This document shows positions 52,064 to 60,606 of a stretch of 64,000 nt of DNA, piece after piece. A program made the translations under genes and the position numbers. The notes below the pieces were generated by a model. That model was not told the origin of the DNA, did no database searches, and was given only the letters and a program-made list of their open reading frames with translations. The DNA is from Prevotella sp. (GTDB lineage: Bacteria > Bacteroidota > Bacteroidia > Bacteroidales > Muribaculaceae): positions 1,113,232 through 1,177,231 of the forward strand of contig JAMPBN010000001.1 of NCBI GenBank assembly GCA_023666665.1. The letters run 5' to 3'. Position 1 is the first letter of the stretch. Every line of letters starts with the position of its first letter.

Positions 52064-52098
52064 AAAGCGGGTGGGCACAAAGTCTGCCCACCCGCTTT
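52064..52098 (-). terminator. Terminator of the M23 peptidase-MerR unit
   Basis: AAAGCGGGTGGGCA (52064-52077) and TGCCCACCCGCTTT (52085-52098) are a perfect 14-bp inverted repeat with a seven-base loop, 21 nt after the MerR stop in the minus direction. The T-run after it is short (TTTC), but the stem is strong. Confidence 0.75.
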
Positions 52099-52119
52099 AA
52101 ATAAAGTTAAAAAACGTTT

Positions 52120-52455
52120 CTATCTCAACTTATGAAGAGCGTCGCGCATCCCCACGAGAGTTTCGCGGATGGATGTCAGCCGCTCAATGGCGCGTTGTTT
52201 TGCCGCAACGGAGTCGGCCGAAACACGCATCTGCTCCGCTGCCGCGTCAATTTTCAGTCCCTTTTCGGTGAGTAGATATTTTATTTGGCGCAGTATGTCG
52301 ATGTTTTGCGGTGTATAATAGCGAGTACCCTTGTCATTGCGTTTCACTTTTAGTTGCGGAAATACGCTCTCCCAATAGCGGAGAGTGCTGGCGGGTTCGC
52401 CGATAAGTTCGCTGACCTCGCGTATTCGGTAGTAATTTTTAGTAAGTTCTTCCAT
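52120..52455 (-). CDS. MerR-family transcriptional regulator
   Basis: 111 aa. The winged helix-turn-helix domain (YYRIREVSELIGEPASTLRY, then RYYTPQNIDILRQIKYLLTE) is followed by a short dimerisation helix (about 80-111). It lacks a long C-terminal effector domain and Cys ligands, so a metal sensor is unlikely. Its signal is unknown. It lies 8 nt downstream of the M23 peptidase gene and the pair shares the terminator at 52064-52098. Confidence 0.9.
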   Translation of the reverse strand: MEELTKNYYRIREVSELIGEPASTLRYWESVFPQLKVKRNDKGTRYYTPQNIDILRQIKYLLTEKGLKIDAAAEQMRVSADSVAAKQRAIERLTSIRETLVGMRDALHKLR

Positions 52456-52463
52456 TGTGATAT

Positions 52464-53423
52464 TTAGTCCATTACGTGGCCGGCATTTTCGGCGTGTTCA
52501 ATCATCGCGGCATATTCCTCGGGAGTGAGGTCGTAGAAATAATAGTTTACGGGATTTTGCGGAACGTCTTTCAGACGCACCTCATAATGCACGTGTGGCC
52601 CGGTACTCTTTCCGGTATTGCCGGAGTAGCCGATAAGGTCGCCGCGCTTTACCGTCTGCCCGACTTTGACGGAGATTTTAGACAAATGGGCATAGCGGGT
52701 AGTGTAGCTGAAACCGTGGTTGATGTCTATGCGGTTGCCATAGCCGGAGTGCCAGCCTGCGGCGGAAATTGTGCCGTCGCCGGTAGCGTAGACCGGAGTG
52801 CCTACGTCACACGCAAAGTCCATACCCTCGTGCATCTTCACCGTGCCGTATATCGGGTCTACGCGTCGACCATAGCCGGAGGCCATCTGCTTTAGGTTGA
52901 CTTCGGCTACCGGTTGAATTGCCGGGATGTGGGAAAGACGGTCGGCGCGAGAGAGGGCGAGAGCACGCAGCTCGTCAAGACTTTGGCTTTGTACCACGAT
53001 TTCACGCTCAAGCAGATTCATTTTCTCGTTGAGCGTGGATGCCAAAGATTTGTCGGAGAGCGAACGCAGCGATGAGCGTTCAAGCCCGGCATAACGTTTG
53101 GCGTCGGAAATGCGGTCGGCTTGCATCATAACACGATAAAAATTATTGTCGCGGTCGGCCAAGTCAGACATTACCGCCTGTGCGCGATCCATTCGCGCAT
53201 TAAGCAGCAGCAGGTCGTCTTTCAGCTGACGGTTTTCGGCGCGAAGCATTCGCTCCTTTGGGAGGTCGACTACGCCATTAAGCAAAAAGAAGACACCCCC
53301 GCCAAGCAGGAGCGACAGAATCAGATGGCCCAACGTAGCAAGCCGACGGCTGCGGCGCGAGGGGTAAACTCGCTCGTAGCTGCCGTTTTTTTCGTTGTAT
53401 CTGTAATATATTTTTTTGCTCAT
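52464..53423 (-). CDS. M23-family (LytM) peptidoglycan peptidase, membrane-anchored
   Basis: 319 aa from the ATG at 53423; a TTG three codons earlier lies inside the -7 box and is rejected. A basic cytoplasmic start (YPSRRSRRL) precedes one transmembrane helix (about 29-49, LGHLILSLLLGGGVFFLLNG). A coiled coil follows (about 55-100). The LytM domain at about 185-290 has HEGMDFA, ATGDGTIS, TRYAHLSKI and GPHVHYEVR, giving the HxxxD and HxH zinc ligands. It likely cleaves peptide cross-links or regulates amidases during growth or division. Confidence 0.92.
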   Translation of the reverse strand: MSKKIYYRYNEKNGSYERVYPSRRSRRLATLGHLILSLLLGGGVFFLLNGVVDLPKERMLRAENRQLKDDLLLLNARMDRAQAVMSDLADRDNNFYRVMMQADRISDAKRYAGLERSSLRSLSDKSLASTLNEKMNLLEREIVVQSQSLDELRALALSRADRLSHIPAIQPVAEVNLKQMASGYGRRVDPIYGTVKMHEGMDFACDVGTPVYATGDGTISAAGWHSGYGNRIDINHGFSYTTRYAHLSKISVKVGQTVKRGDLIGYSGNTGKSTGPHVHYEVRLKDVPQNPVNYYFYDLTPEEYAAMIEHAENAGHVMD

Positions 53424-53429
53424 TAGCCG

Positions 53430-53437
53430 CAAAGTTA
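53430..53437 (-). promoter_or_regulatory. -7 box (TAACTTTG) six bases before the M23 peptidase ATG
   Basis: Exact consensus on the minus strand; only CGGCTA separates it from the start codon. No -33 TTTG is seen at normal spacing. Confidence 0.5.
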
Positions 53438-53457
53438 CGAATTTTTTTGCGAAAAAC

Positions 53458-53489
53458 TTTGGCAGTGGAGCAAAAAAGCAGTAACTTTG
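53458..53489 (+). promoter_or_regulatory. Promoter of tRNA-Gly
   Basis: TTTG (53458-53461) and TAACTTTG (53482-53489), 20-nt spacer, 18 nt before the mature tRNA 5' end. Confidence 0.7.
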
Positions 53490-53507
53490 CGGTCACATAA
53501 GCGGAAT

Positions 53508-53580
53508 GCGATAGTAGCTCAGTTGGTAGAGCATCAGCTTCCCAAGCTGAGGGTCGCGGGTTCGAGCCCCGTTTATCGCT
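53508..53580 (+). tRNA. tRNA-Gly, anticodon CCC
   Basis: Full cloverleaf. The acceptor stem GCGATAG pairs with TTATCGC (one G-T). The D arm holds AGCTCAGTTGGTAGAGC. The anticodon stem TCAGC/GCTGA encloses TTCCCAA, giving CCC. The T arm is GCGGG/CCCGT around TTCGAGC. Length 73 nt with discriminator T; CCA is not encoded. It reads GGG glycine codons. The convergent aquaporin gene ends 4 nt downstream. Confidence 0.96.
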
Positions 53581-53584
53581 CAAA

Positions 53585-54277
53585 TCATTTCTTGATGGCT
53601 TTATAGAATAGCACGGCGATTGCTGCGCCAACGAGCGGACCAACTACCATAATCCAGAAGTCACCCCAAGCTTCGGGACAGAACATTGCGGGGCCAAATG
53701 AGCGGGCAGGGTTTACGGAGCAGTTATCTACCGGAATACCGACGATATTGACCAGGCCGAGTGCAATACCGATTGCCAGGCCGGAAAATTTGCCGAAGCC
53801 AATTTTATCATCGGTAGCGCCGAGAATCACAAGCACAAAGAAGAAAGTAAGCAGAATTTCTGCCAATACGGCCATAGCGGAAGTTGCGCCGGGCTGAAGA
53901 ACGTTAGTGCCGAGCGTTGCTATCGCGCCGTTTGACAACACCGTCGTGCCACCAAAGTTGAAGTCGGAAGCCATAGAGGTGAACCACCAGAGCAGGCCGC
54001 CGGCAATGGTTGCGCCCACAAGCTGAGCAATGACATAACCAATAAATTCCTTGCCCGACATTTTTCCTGCAATGAGCATTGCAAAAGAAACTGCGGGATT
54101 GACGTGGCATCCGCTTACGTTGCCGATGCAATAGCACAAGCAAATCAATACCAAACCAAAACAGATTCCGACTCCGAGGCCTCCGATTGACGGACCGGCA
54201 AGCACTGCGCTGCCAACGGCGAGAAGAACAAGGAACAAAGTGCCGATACACTCGGCCACAAGTTTTTTTATTAACAT
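53585..54277 (-). CDS. MIP-family aquaporin (AqpZ-like)
   Basis: 230 aa, six transmembrane helices and two half-helices with NPA motifs at Asn60-Pro-Ala (CHVNPAVS) and Asn189-Pro-Ala (CSVNPARSFG). In the selectivity filter Phe40 and Arg192 are as in AqpZ, but the position of the AqpZ His is Asn177 (LVNIVG) and the Thr position is Cys186, the place of the mercury-sensitive Cys in human AQP1. It passes water and perhaps other small solutes. It follows the flavodoxin gene by 33 nt on the same strand; the pairing gives no clear clue. Confidence 0.92.
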   Translation of the reverse strand: MLIKKLVAECIGTLFLVLLAVGSAVLAGPSIGGLGVGICFGLVLICLCYCIGNVSGCHVNPAVSFAMLIAGKMSGKEFIGYVIAQLVGATIAGGLLWWFTSMASDFNFGGTTVLSNGAIATLGTNVLQPGATSAMAVLAEILLTFFFVLVILGATDDKIGFGKFSGLAIGIALGLVNIVGIPVDNCSVNPARSFGPAMFCPEAWGDFWIMVVGPLVGAAIAVLFYKAIKK

Positions 54278-54310
54278 AATGATGTAAAGTATAAATAATT
54301 AGTTGAAAAC

Positions 54311-54808
54311 TTAGAATTGTGTTAGGGTGAGCAACCAGCCGTCGATACGTCCGTCGGTCAGGTCGGGATGATTTACCTCATCAAGCAACAACCCAACAGG
54401 TTGTCCATCAACCATAGCTTCGGACCGGTTGAATTTATACACGTCGGCCGGATATGAGCCGGTAAAATATGCGCCGCTGTTTTTAAGCCGTTGGTAAATA
54501 TGGCCAACTCCCGAGCAGAAAGTATCGGCCATAGTCTCGTCGCCGACTCCTACAAGAGCGATACGCTTGCCGCGCAAGTCTATCATATCCAAACCGTTGA
54601 GAAAGTCAAACCAATCCTCTTGTTCTACGCCTACTCCCCAGGTAGACGTTCCCAATATCAGATTCTCATATTCGCCGACTTCGGACGGTGCGGTTTTTGC
54701 CACGTCGTGAATATCTTCTGCCGCTACACCCAAACGTGCGGCAATACGTTTGGCAACATCGGCCATTACACCGGTCGATGAGCCATAAAATATACCGATT
54801 TTCTTCAT
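54311..54808 (-). CDS. fldA: Flavodoxin
   Basis: 165 aa long-chain flavodoxin. The FMN phosphate loop is FYGSSTGVMADVA (about residues 8-20), the first isoalloxazine loop TSTWGVG has the stacking Trp, and the second loop is VGDETMADTFC. It carries single electrons at low potential, for example for pyruvate oxidation or activation of radical enzymes, and can replace ferredoxin. No exact -7 box was found upstream; the nearest is TAACTTTC on the minus strand at 54858-54851. Confidence 0.94.
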   Translation of the reverse strand: MKKIGIFYGSSTGVMADVAKRIAARLGVAAEDIHDVAKTAPSEVGEYENLILGTSTWGVGVEQEDWFDFLNGLDMIDLRGKRIALVGVGDETMADTFCSGVGHIYQRLKNSGAYFTGSYPADVYKFNRSEAMVDGQPVGLLLDEVNHPDLTDGRIDGWLLTLTQF

Positions 54809-54879
54809 ATTGATTTTTTTATTAGTTTTTCTTTATTAACATTTGGCAAAGAAAGTTAGTTTATAAGAAGAAAAATTTG

Positions 54880-54887
54880 TAACTTTG
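54880..54887 (+). promoter_or_regulatory. -7 box (TAACTTTG) of carAB
   Basis: Exact consensus 25 nt before the carA ATG. No TTTG at -33 with normal spacing. Confidence 0.5.
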
Positions 54888-54912
54888 CAGTCAAACATAA
54901 ACCAACCACACT

Positions 54913-55983
54913 ATGCGCCCAATTTTGAACGCCCGCCTTATTCTTGAAGACGGCACTGTGTTTCACGGAAAATCGTTTGGCCATGCATCCTCGACTTCCG
55001 GCGAAGTAGTATTTAATACCGCTATGACGGGATACCCCGAATCGCTTACCGACCCCAGCTATGAGGGGCAGATTCTGGTCACCACATATCCCATTCTTGG
55101 GAATTACGGAGTGCCTCCCCGAGTTGAGAAAGATTCAGTCAGCGAATATTACGAAAGCGACCATATTCACGCACGCGCAATCATTGCCCAGGATTACACT
55201 TATGAGCATTCTCACTGGCTGGCTGACCGCTCACTGTCGCAATGGCTTGAAGAAGAAAAAATACCGGGAATATACGGCATTGACACGCGTGCGCTGACAA
55301 AACTGCTACGCGAAAAAGGGTCAATGCTCGGCAAGATAGTAGTTGACGGCACCGAAGAGCCTGAATGGTACGACCCTAACGTAGAAAATCTCGTGGCCAA
55401 GACCTCCTGCAAAGATGTTGAATATCACGGCCAAGGCGAGAAAACGGTAGTGTTGGTTGACTGCGGCGTGAAATACAACATTATCCGCTGCCTCACAAAA
55501 CGCGGTGTACGCGTTATCCGCGTACCCTGGGATTATGATTTTACTCAACTTGAATATGACGGCCTCTTCATTTCAAACGGTCCCGGCAATCCTGATATGG
55601 TCGACAAAACGGTTGAACATCTAAAGAAAGCGCTTCAGCATGATAAACCTATTTGCGGAATATGTATGGGCAACCAACTTCTGAGCAAAGCGGCCGGAGC
55701 AAAAACATATAAACTCAAATACGGACACCGCAGTCATAATCAGCCGGTTCGCAGAGTGGGGACCGACACATGCTTCGTAACTTCGCAGAACCACGGTTTT
55801 GCGGTAGACAATGAGACTCTTCCCGAAGATTGGGAACCGCTTTTCATAAATATGAATGATGGCACCAACGAGGGTATCCGCCACAAGACAAAACCATTCT
55901 TTTCGGCGCAGTTCCACCCGGAGGCAAGCTCAGGCCCGAAAGACACGGAGTTCCTTTTCGACGAATTTATTAAAATGCTATAA
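54913..55983 (+). CDS. carA: Carbamoyl-phosphate synthase small (glutaminase) subunit
   Basis: 356 aa. N-terminal small-chain domain (about 1-150) with FGHASSTSGEVVFNTAMTGY; class I glutamine amidotransferase domain about 175-350 with nucleophile Cys in CGICMGNQLL and the His/Glu pair in QFHPEASSGP. It releases ammonia from glutamine and channels it to CarB for carbamoyl phosphate used in pyrimidine and arginine synthesis. carB follows after 6 nt. Confidence 0.96.
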   Translation: MRPILNARLILEDGTVFHGKSFGHASSTSGEVVFNTAMTGYPESLTDPSYEGQILVTTYPILGNYGVPPRVEKDSVSEYYESDHIHARAIIAQDYTYEHSHWLADRSLSQWLEEEKIPGIYGIDTRALTKLLREKGSMLGKIVVDGTEEPEWYDPNVENLVAKTSCKDVEYHGQGEKTVVLVDCGVKYNIIRCLTKRGVRVIRVPWDYDFTQLEYDGLFISNGPGNPDMVDKTVEHLKKALQHDKPICGICMGNQLLSKAAGAKTYKLKYGHRSHNQPVRRVGTDTCFVTSQNHGFAVDNETLPEDWEPLFINMNDGTNEGIRHKTKPFFSAQFHPEASSGPKDTEFLFDEFIKML

Positions 55984-55989
55984 GCAGGT

Positions 55990-58900
55990 ATGAAAGAGAT
56001 TAAAAAAGTATTGCTGCTGGGCAGCGGAGCGCTGAAAATCGGTGAAGCCGGAGAATTTGACTATTCAGGTTCGCAAGCCCTGAAAGCGTTGAAAGAAGAG
56101 GGTATTTCAACTGTACTCATCAACCCGAATATTGCAACAGTGCAAACCTCAGACGGTTTTGCCGATAAAATCTACTTTCTGCCGGTAACGCCATTTTTTG
56201 TTGAAAAAGTCATCAAAAAAGAGCACCCCGATGGTATTCTGCTTGCATTTGGCGGCCAAACGGCACTGAACTGCGGTGTGGAACTTTATCGCAGTGGTAT
56301 TCTCGAAAAATACAATGTTGAAGTTCTCGGCACCCCGGTTCAGGCAATAATGGATACCGAAGACCGCGAACTTTTTGTGAAGAAACTCGACGAAATCGGC
56401 GTTAAGACCATAAAGAGCGAAGCGGTAAGCAGTATTGACGACGCAATTATCGCCGCCGAAGAACTGGGTTATCCGGTAATTGTTCGTGCGGCTTATGCCC
56501 TTGGCGGCCTCGGTTCGGGTTTCTGTGACAATCGCGAACAGCTTATAGCTCTGGTAGAGAAAGCCTTGTCATTCTCCCCTCAGGTGTTGGTTGAAAAATC
56601 GCTCAAGGGCTGGAAAGAGGTGGAATACGAAGTTGTGCGCGACCGTTTCGACAACTGCATCACCGTATGTAATATGGAGAATCTTGACCCGCTGGGCATT
56701 CATACCGGCGAGAGCATAGTAGTGGCTCCTTCGCAAACGCTCACCAACGAAGACTATCACCACCTGCGTGCGCTTGCCATTAAGATTATACGCCATATCG
56801 GCATTGTGGGTGAATGTAACGTACAGTATGCATTCGACCCTGAGTCGATGGATTACCGTGTCATCGAAGTGAATGCGCGTCTAAGCCGTTCATCCGCACT
56901 CGCATCCAAGGCCACCGGTTATCCGCTTGCATTTGTTGCCGCAAAACTCGGACTTGGCTACGGTTTGTTTGACTTGAAAAACTCCGTGACCAAGGAAACA
57001 TCCGCATTCTTTGAACCCGCGCTTGACTATATTGTCGTCAAAATTCCACGTTGGGACCTCGGAAAATTCCACGGCGTACGTCGCGAAATCGGCTCATCAA
57101 TGAAATCTGTCGGCGAGGTAATGGCCATTGGTCGCACATTTGAGGAGGCCATACAGAAGGGGCTGCGTATGATAGGGCAGGGGATGCATGGCTTCACCGG
57201 AAACAAGGAACTTGACGTTAGGGACATTGACAAAGCGCTCAGCGAACCGACCGATAAACGTATCTTTATCCTCAGTCAGGCTCTGCGCCACGGATACTCC
57301 GTAGAACGCATCCACGAATTGACGAAAATCGACCGCTGGTTTCTCCATAAGCTCAACAATATTATTCAAACATCAAAGGAACTTCAGGAATACACGACTC
57401 TTGAATCAATTCCTGCCGAACTTTTGCAACTGGCCAAACAGCAAGGATTCAGCGACTTCCAAATAGCCCGCTCAATCGACCCGACGGTCAGCGGCGCTGC
57501 CGCCCAACAAGCGCAGTTGGCCGTACGCAACTGCCGCAAGAAGCTCGGCATCCTTCCCATAGTTAAACAAATTGATACCCTCGCCGCAGAATATCCTGCA
57601 CAGACTAACTATCTGTATCTCACTTACAACGGTTCGGTCAATGATATTCAATACGAGAACGACAGCCGCTCAATAGTGGTGCTCGGTTCGGGAGCTTATC
57701 GAATCGGCTCGTCAGTAGAGTTTGACTGGTGTTCTGTAAATGCGTTGCTGACTGTCAAGAAGCAGGGATACCGCTCCGTTATGATTAATTATAATCCTGA
57801 AACGGTATCAACGGACTATGATATGTGTGACCGTCTGTATTTTGACGAGCTGACGTTTGAGCGCGTTATGGATATTATAGACCTCGAAACTCCTCACGGC
57901 ACGATACTCAGCGTAGGCGGTCAGATTCCCAATAATCTGGCTATGAAGCTCGACGAGCAGGGCGTGAACATTCTCGGCACAACCGCCGCAAGCATAGACA
58001 ACGCCGAAGACCGCAACAAATTTTCCGCGATGCTCGACGAACTTGGCGTTGACCAGCCGGCGTGGCGCGAATTGACATCTATGGAAGACATCAACAGCTT
58101 CATTGACGAAGTGGGATTCCCGGTGTTGGTTCGCCCGAGCTATGTGCTTTCAGGTGCGGCGATGAATGTATGTTCCAACCCCGATGAACTTGAGCGTTTC
58201 CTGCGCCTTGCTGCCAACGTAAGCAAGGAACATCCGGTTGTTGTCAGCCAGTTTATTCAGAACGCCAAAGAAATAGAAATGGATGCAGTTGCTCAAAACG
58301 GCGAAATCAAGGCATATGCCATCAGTGAACACATTGAGTTTGCCGGAGTGCATTCGGGTGATGCTACTATTCAGTTCCCGCCCCAAAAGCTCTATGTTGA
58401 AACGATGCGCCGCTTGAAAAAAGTATCGGCTAAAATTGCAAAAGCGTTAAATATAAGCGGACCGTTTAATATCCAGTTCCTTGCAAAAAACAACGATATC
58501 AAGGTAATAGAATGTAACCTCCGCGCATCCCGCTCGTTCCCATTCGTGAGCAAAGTATTAAAAATCAATTTCATTGACCTTGCAACGCGCATAATGCTCG
58601 GCGAAAAGGTAGAGAAGCCAAACAAGAGCGCTTTCGATCTTGATTACGTCGGTATTAAAGCCTCGCAGTTCAGCTTCTCGCGTCTGCAAGGCGCTGACCC
58701 GGTATTAGGCGTGGATATGAGTTCAACCGGCGAGGTCGGATGTATTGGCGACGACACCTCGGAAGCGTTGCTGAAAGCAATGCTCTCCGTCGGCCAGCGT
58801 GTGCCTCAAAAGAGCGTCTTGCTCTCTACCGGCACGGCAAAACAGAAAGCCGATATGCTCGACAGCGCACACCTCTTGCACAACCACGGATATAAAATCT

Positions 58901-59211
58901 ATGCAACCGGCGGTACGCATCAGTTTCTCAACGATAACGGAATTCCCGCAATTCGCGTCTACTGGCCTTCGCAACCCGATATGCAGCCTCAAGCAATTGA
59001 CCTGCTTCACAACAAGGAGATAGATATGGTTGTTAATGTGCCCAAGAATCTAACTCCGACCGAATTAAGCAACGGCTACAAGATACGTCGCGCCGCGATT
59101 GACTTAAACGTCCCGCTACTTACTAATGCGCGACTGGCGGCAGCATTTATATCAGCATTTACATCAATGACCCTTGATGATATTGAGATAAAATCGTGGG
59201 ATGAATACTAA
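55990..59211 (+). CDS. carB: Carbamoyl-phosphate synthase large subunit
   Basis: 1073 aa. Two homologous halves, each with a pre-ATP-grasp and an ATP-grasp domain: the first opens VLLLGSGALKIGEAGEFDYS with ALGGLGSGF, the second opens IVVLGSGAYRIGSSVEFDW with VRPSYVLSGAAMNV. An oligomerisation domain lies between. The C-terminal allosteric MGS-like domain (about 935-1073) has IYATGGTHQFLNDNGI. It makes carbamoyl phosphate from bicarbonate, ammonia and two ATP. The NSS transporter start overlaps its stop by 11 nt. Confidence 0.97.
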   Translation: MKEIKKVLLLGSGALKIGEAGEFDYSGSQALKALKEEGISTVLINPNIATVQTSDGFADKIYFLPVTPFFVEKVIKKEHPDGILLAFGGQTALNCGVELYRSGILEKYNVEVLGTPVQAIMDTEDRELFVKKLDEIGVKTIKSEAVSSIDDAIIAAEELGYPVIVRAAYALGGLGSGFCDNREQLIALVEKALSFSPQVLVEKSLKGWKEVEYEVVRDRFDNCITVCNMENLDPLGIHTGESIVVAPSQTLTNEDYHHLRALAIKIIRHIGIVGECNVQYAFDPESMDYRVIEVNARLSRSSALASKATGYPLAFVAAKLGLGYGLFDLKNSVTKETSAFFEPALDYIVVKIPRWDLGKFHGVRREIGSSMKSVGEVMAIGRTFEEAIQKGLRMIGQGMHGFTGNKELDVRDIDKALSEPTDKRIFILSQALRHGYSVERIHELTKIDRWFLHKLNNIIQTSKELQEYTTLESIPAELLQLAKQQGFSDFQIARSIDPTVSGAAAQQAQLAVRNCRKKLGILPIVKQIDTLAAEYPAQTNYLYLTYNGSVNDIQYENDSRSIVVLGSGAYRIGSSVEFDWCSVNALLTVKKQGYRSVMINYNPETVSTDYDMCDRLYFDELTFERVMDIIDLETPHGTILSVGGQIPNNLAMKLDEQGVNILGTTAASIDNAEDRNKFSAMLDELGVDQPAWRELTSMEDINSFIDEVGFPVLVRPSYVLSGAAMNVCSNPDELERFLRLAANVSKEHPVVVSQFIQNAKEIEMDAVAQNGEIKAYAISEHIEFAGVHSGDATIQFPPQKLYVETMRRLKKVSAKIAKALNISGPFNIQFLAKNNDIKVIECNLRASRSFPFVSKVLKINFIDLATRIMLGEKVEKPNKSAFDLDYVGIKASQFSFSRLQGADPVLGVDMSSTGEVGCIGDDTSEALLKAMLSVGQRVPQKSVLLSTGTAKQKADMLDSAHLLHNHGYKIYATGGTHQFLNDNGIPAIRVYWPSQPDMQPQAIDLLHNKEIDMVVNVPKNLTPTELSNGYKIRRAAIDLNVPLLTNARLAAAFISAFTSMTLDDIEIKSWDEY

Positions 59212-60538
59212 GCGGCCTGAATTTTCCACAAGATTCGGCGTTATTGCAGCTACGGTTGGCTCTGCCGTGGGGCTTGGCAACATATGGCGTTTTCCATATG
59301 AGGCAGGAGTTCATGGCGGAGCTGCGTTTCTGCTGATTTACTGCTTGTTCATCGTCATAATCGGTATTCCTGTTATTACTGCTGAATTTATTATCGGTCG
59401 CAGCGCACGAGCCAATGTTTATGGCGCATTCAAAAAACTGCCCGGATCAAAATTTTGGAACAGCATTGGATTTATCGGTATTTTATCAGCCCTGATGATT
59501 TTGAGTTTTTACTCTGTTGTTGCAGGATGGACCGCCGATTATATAATTCGTTCGCTTCAAGGATTCTCCGGCGCAATAACTCAAGCAGAACTTCATTGTC
59601 AATTCAGTTCATTTGCCGCATCTTGGCAGGCCGTAGGGTGTACAATAATTTTTCTGGCCGTTAACTATTTTATTTTACGCCGCGGTGTGCAGCAAGGTAT
59701 TGAAAAGATGTCAAACCTGTTGATGCCATTACTGTTTGTCATTCTGCTGATTTTTTGTACTCATTCTCTCTTTTTACCAGGTGCCGCTCAGGGCTTGAAT
59801 TTTCTCTTCAAGCCCGACTTCTCACAGCTTACCCCCTCGGTTTGGCTTGGTGCTATGGGACAGGCATTTTTCTCGCTTAGTATTGGGCTTGGATGTCTGA
59901 TAACTTATTCCGGTTATTTCAGCGACAAAACGCACCTTTTGAAAAGTGCAACCACAATTGGGGTTCTCGATACCCTTGTGGCCGTCCTTGCCGGAGTCAT
60001 TATTTTCCCGGCGGTGTTCTCATATGGAGAATCTCCGGCTGCCGGTCCTAAACTTGTTTTTGAGGTTCTTCCGTCAATATTCAGAAGTATGGAACTGGGA
60101 ATGGTATGGTCAACGCTCTTTTTCACACTGCTGCTGGTTGCTTCGTTGACTTCAACCATATCAATGGCGGAAATTGCTATTGCTTACTTTTCAGAGGAAA
60201 AAGGAATGTCGCGAAACTCCGCAACAGCGTTGACTATTGGCATTGCTGTGGTTTTTGGAACTCTTTGCTCTCTATCTTTCGGTCCACTTAGTGATGTCGT
60301 CATATCTAACAAAACCATATTTGACCTTTTCGATTTCGTTTCGAGTTCGATTTTGCTGCCAATCGGCGGTATTCTAACCTCGCTTTTTGTTGGCCGGGTG
60401 TTGAATCGTCAAACAATAGTCCGGCAACTTGACGGAACCCCCAAAGCAATAATTACTATCCTGATTATTTGCCTGAGATACGTTGCTCCGATTTGTATTA
60501 CGCTTGTGTTTATTTCCGGATTGGGCTTCTTTAACTGA
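59201..60538 (+). CDS. Sodium-dependent transporter, NSS/SNF family
   Basis: 445 aa, eleven to twelve hydrophobic helices. The first helix carries the family signature TVGSAVGLGNIWRFPYEAG (sodium and substrate site), followed by GGAAFLLIYCLFIVIIGIP. LeuT-type NSS proteins import amino acids with Na+; the substrate here is not known. The start overlaps the carB stop by 11 nt, so it is probably co-transcribed with carAB, although a link between them is not obvious. Confidence 0.9.
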   Translation: MNTKRPEFSTRFGVIAATVGSAVGLGNIWRFPYEAGVHGGAAFLLIYCLFIVIIGIPVITAEFIIGRSARANVYGAFKKLPGSKFWNSIGFIGILSALMILSFYSVVAGWTADYIIRSLQGFSGAITQAELHCQFSSFAASWQAVGCTIIFLAVNYFILRRGVQQGIEKMSNLLMPLLFVILLIFCTHSLFLPGAAQGLNFLFKPDFSQLTPSVWLGAMGQAFFSLSIGLGCLITYSGYFSDKTHLLKSATTIGVLDTLVAVLAGVIIFPAVFSYGESPAAGPKLVFEVLPSIFRSMELGMVWSTLFFTLLLVASLTSTISMAEIAIAYFSEEKGMSRNSATALTIGIAVVFGTLCSLSFGPLSDVVISNKTIFDLFDFVSSSILLPIGGILTSLFVGRVLNRQTIVRQLDGTPKAIITILIICLRYVAPICITLVFISGLGFFN

Positions 60539-60606
60539 CAACTTATTGAATTGGCACATTGTTTGTTATTATATAATTGTATTAACTAACATAACCAAAA
60601 TAACAT

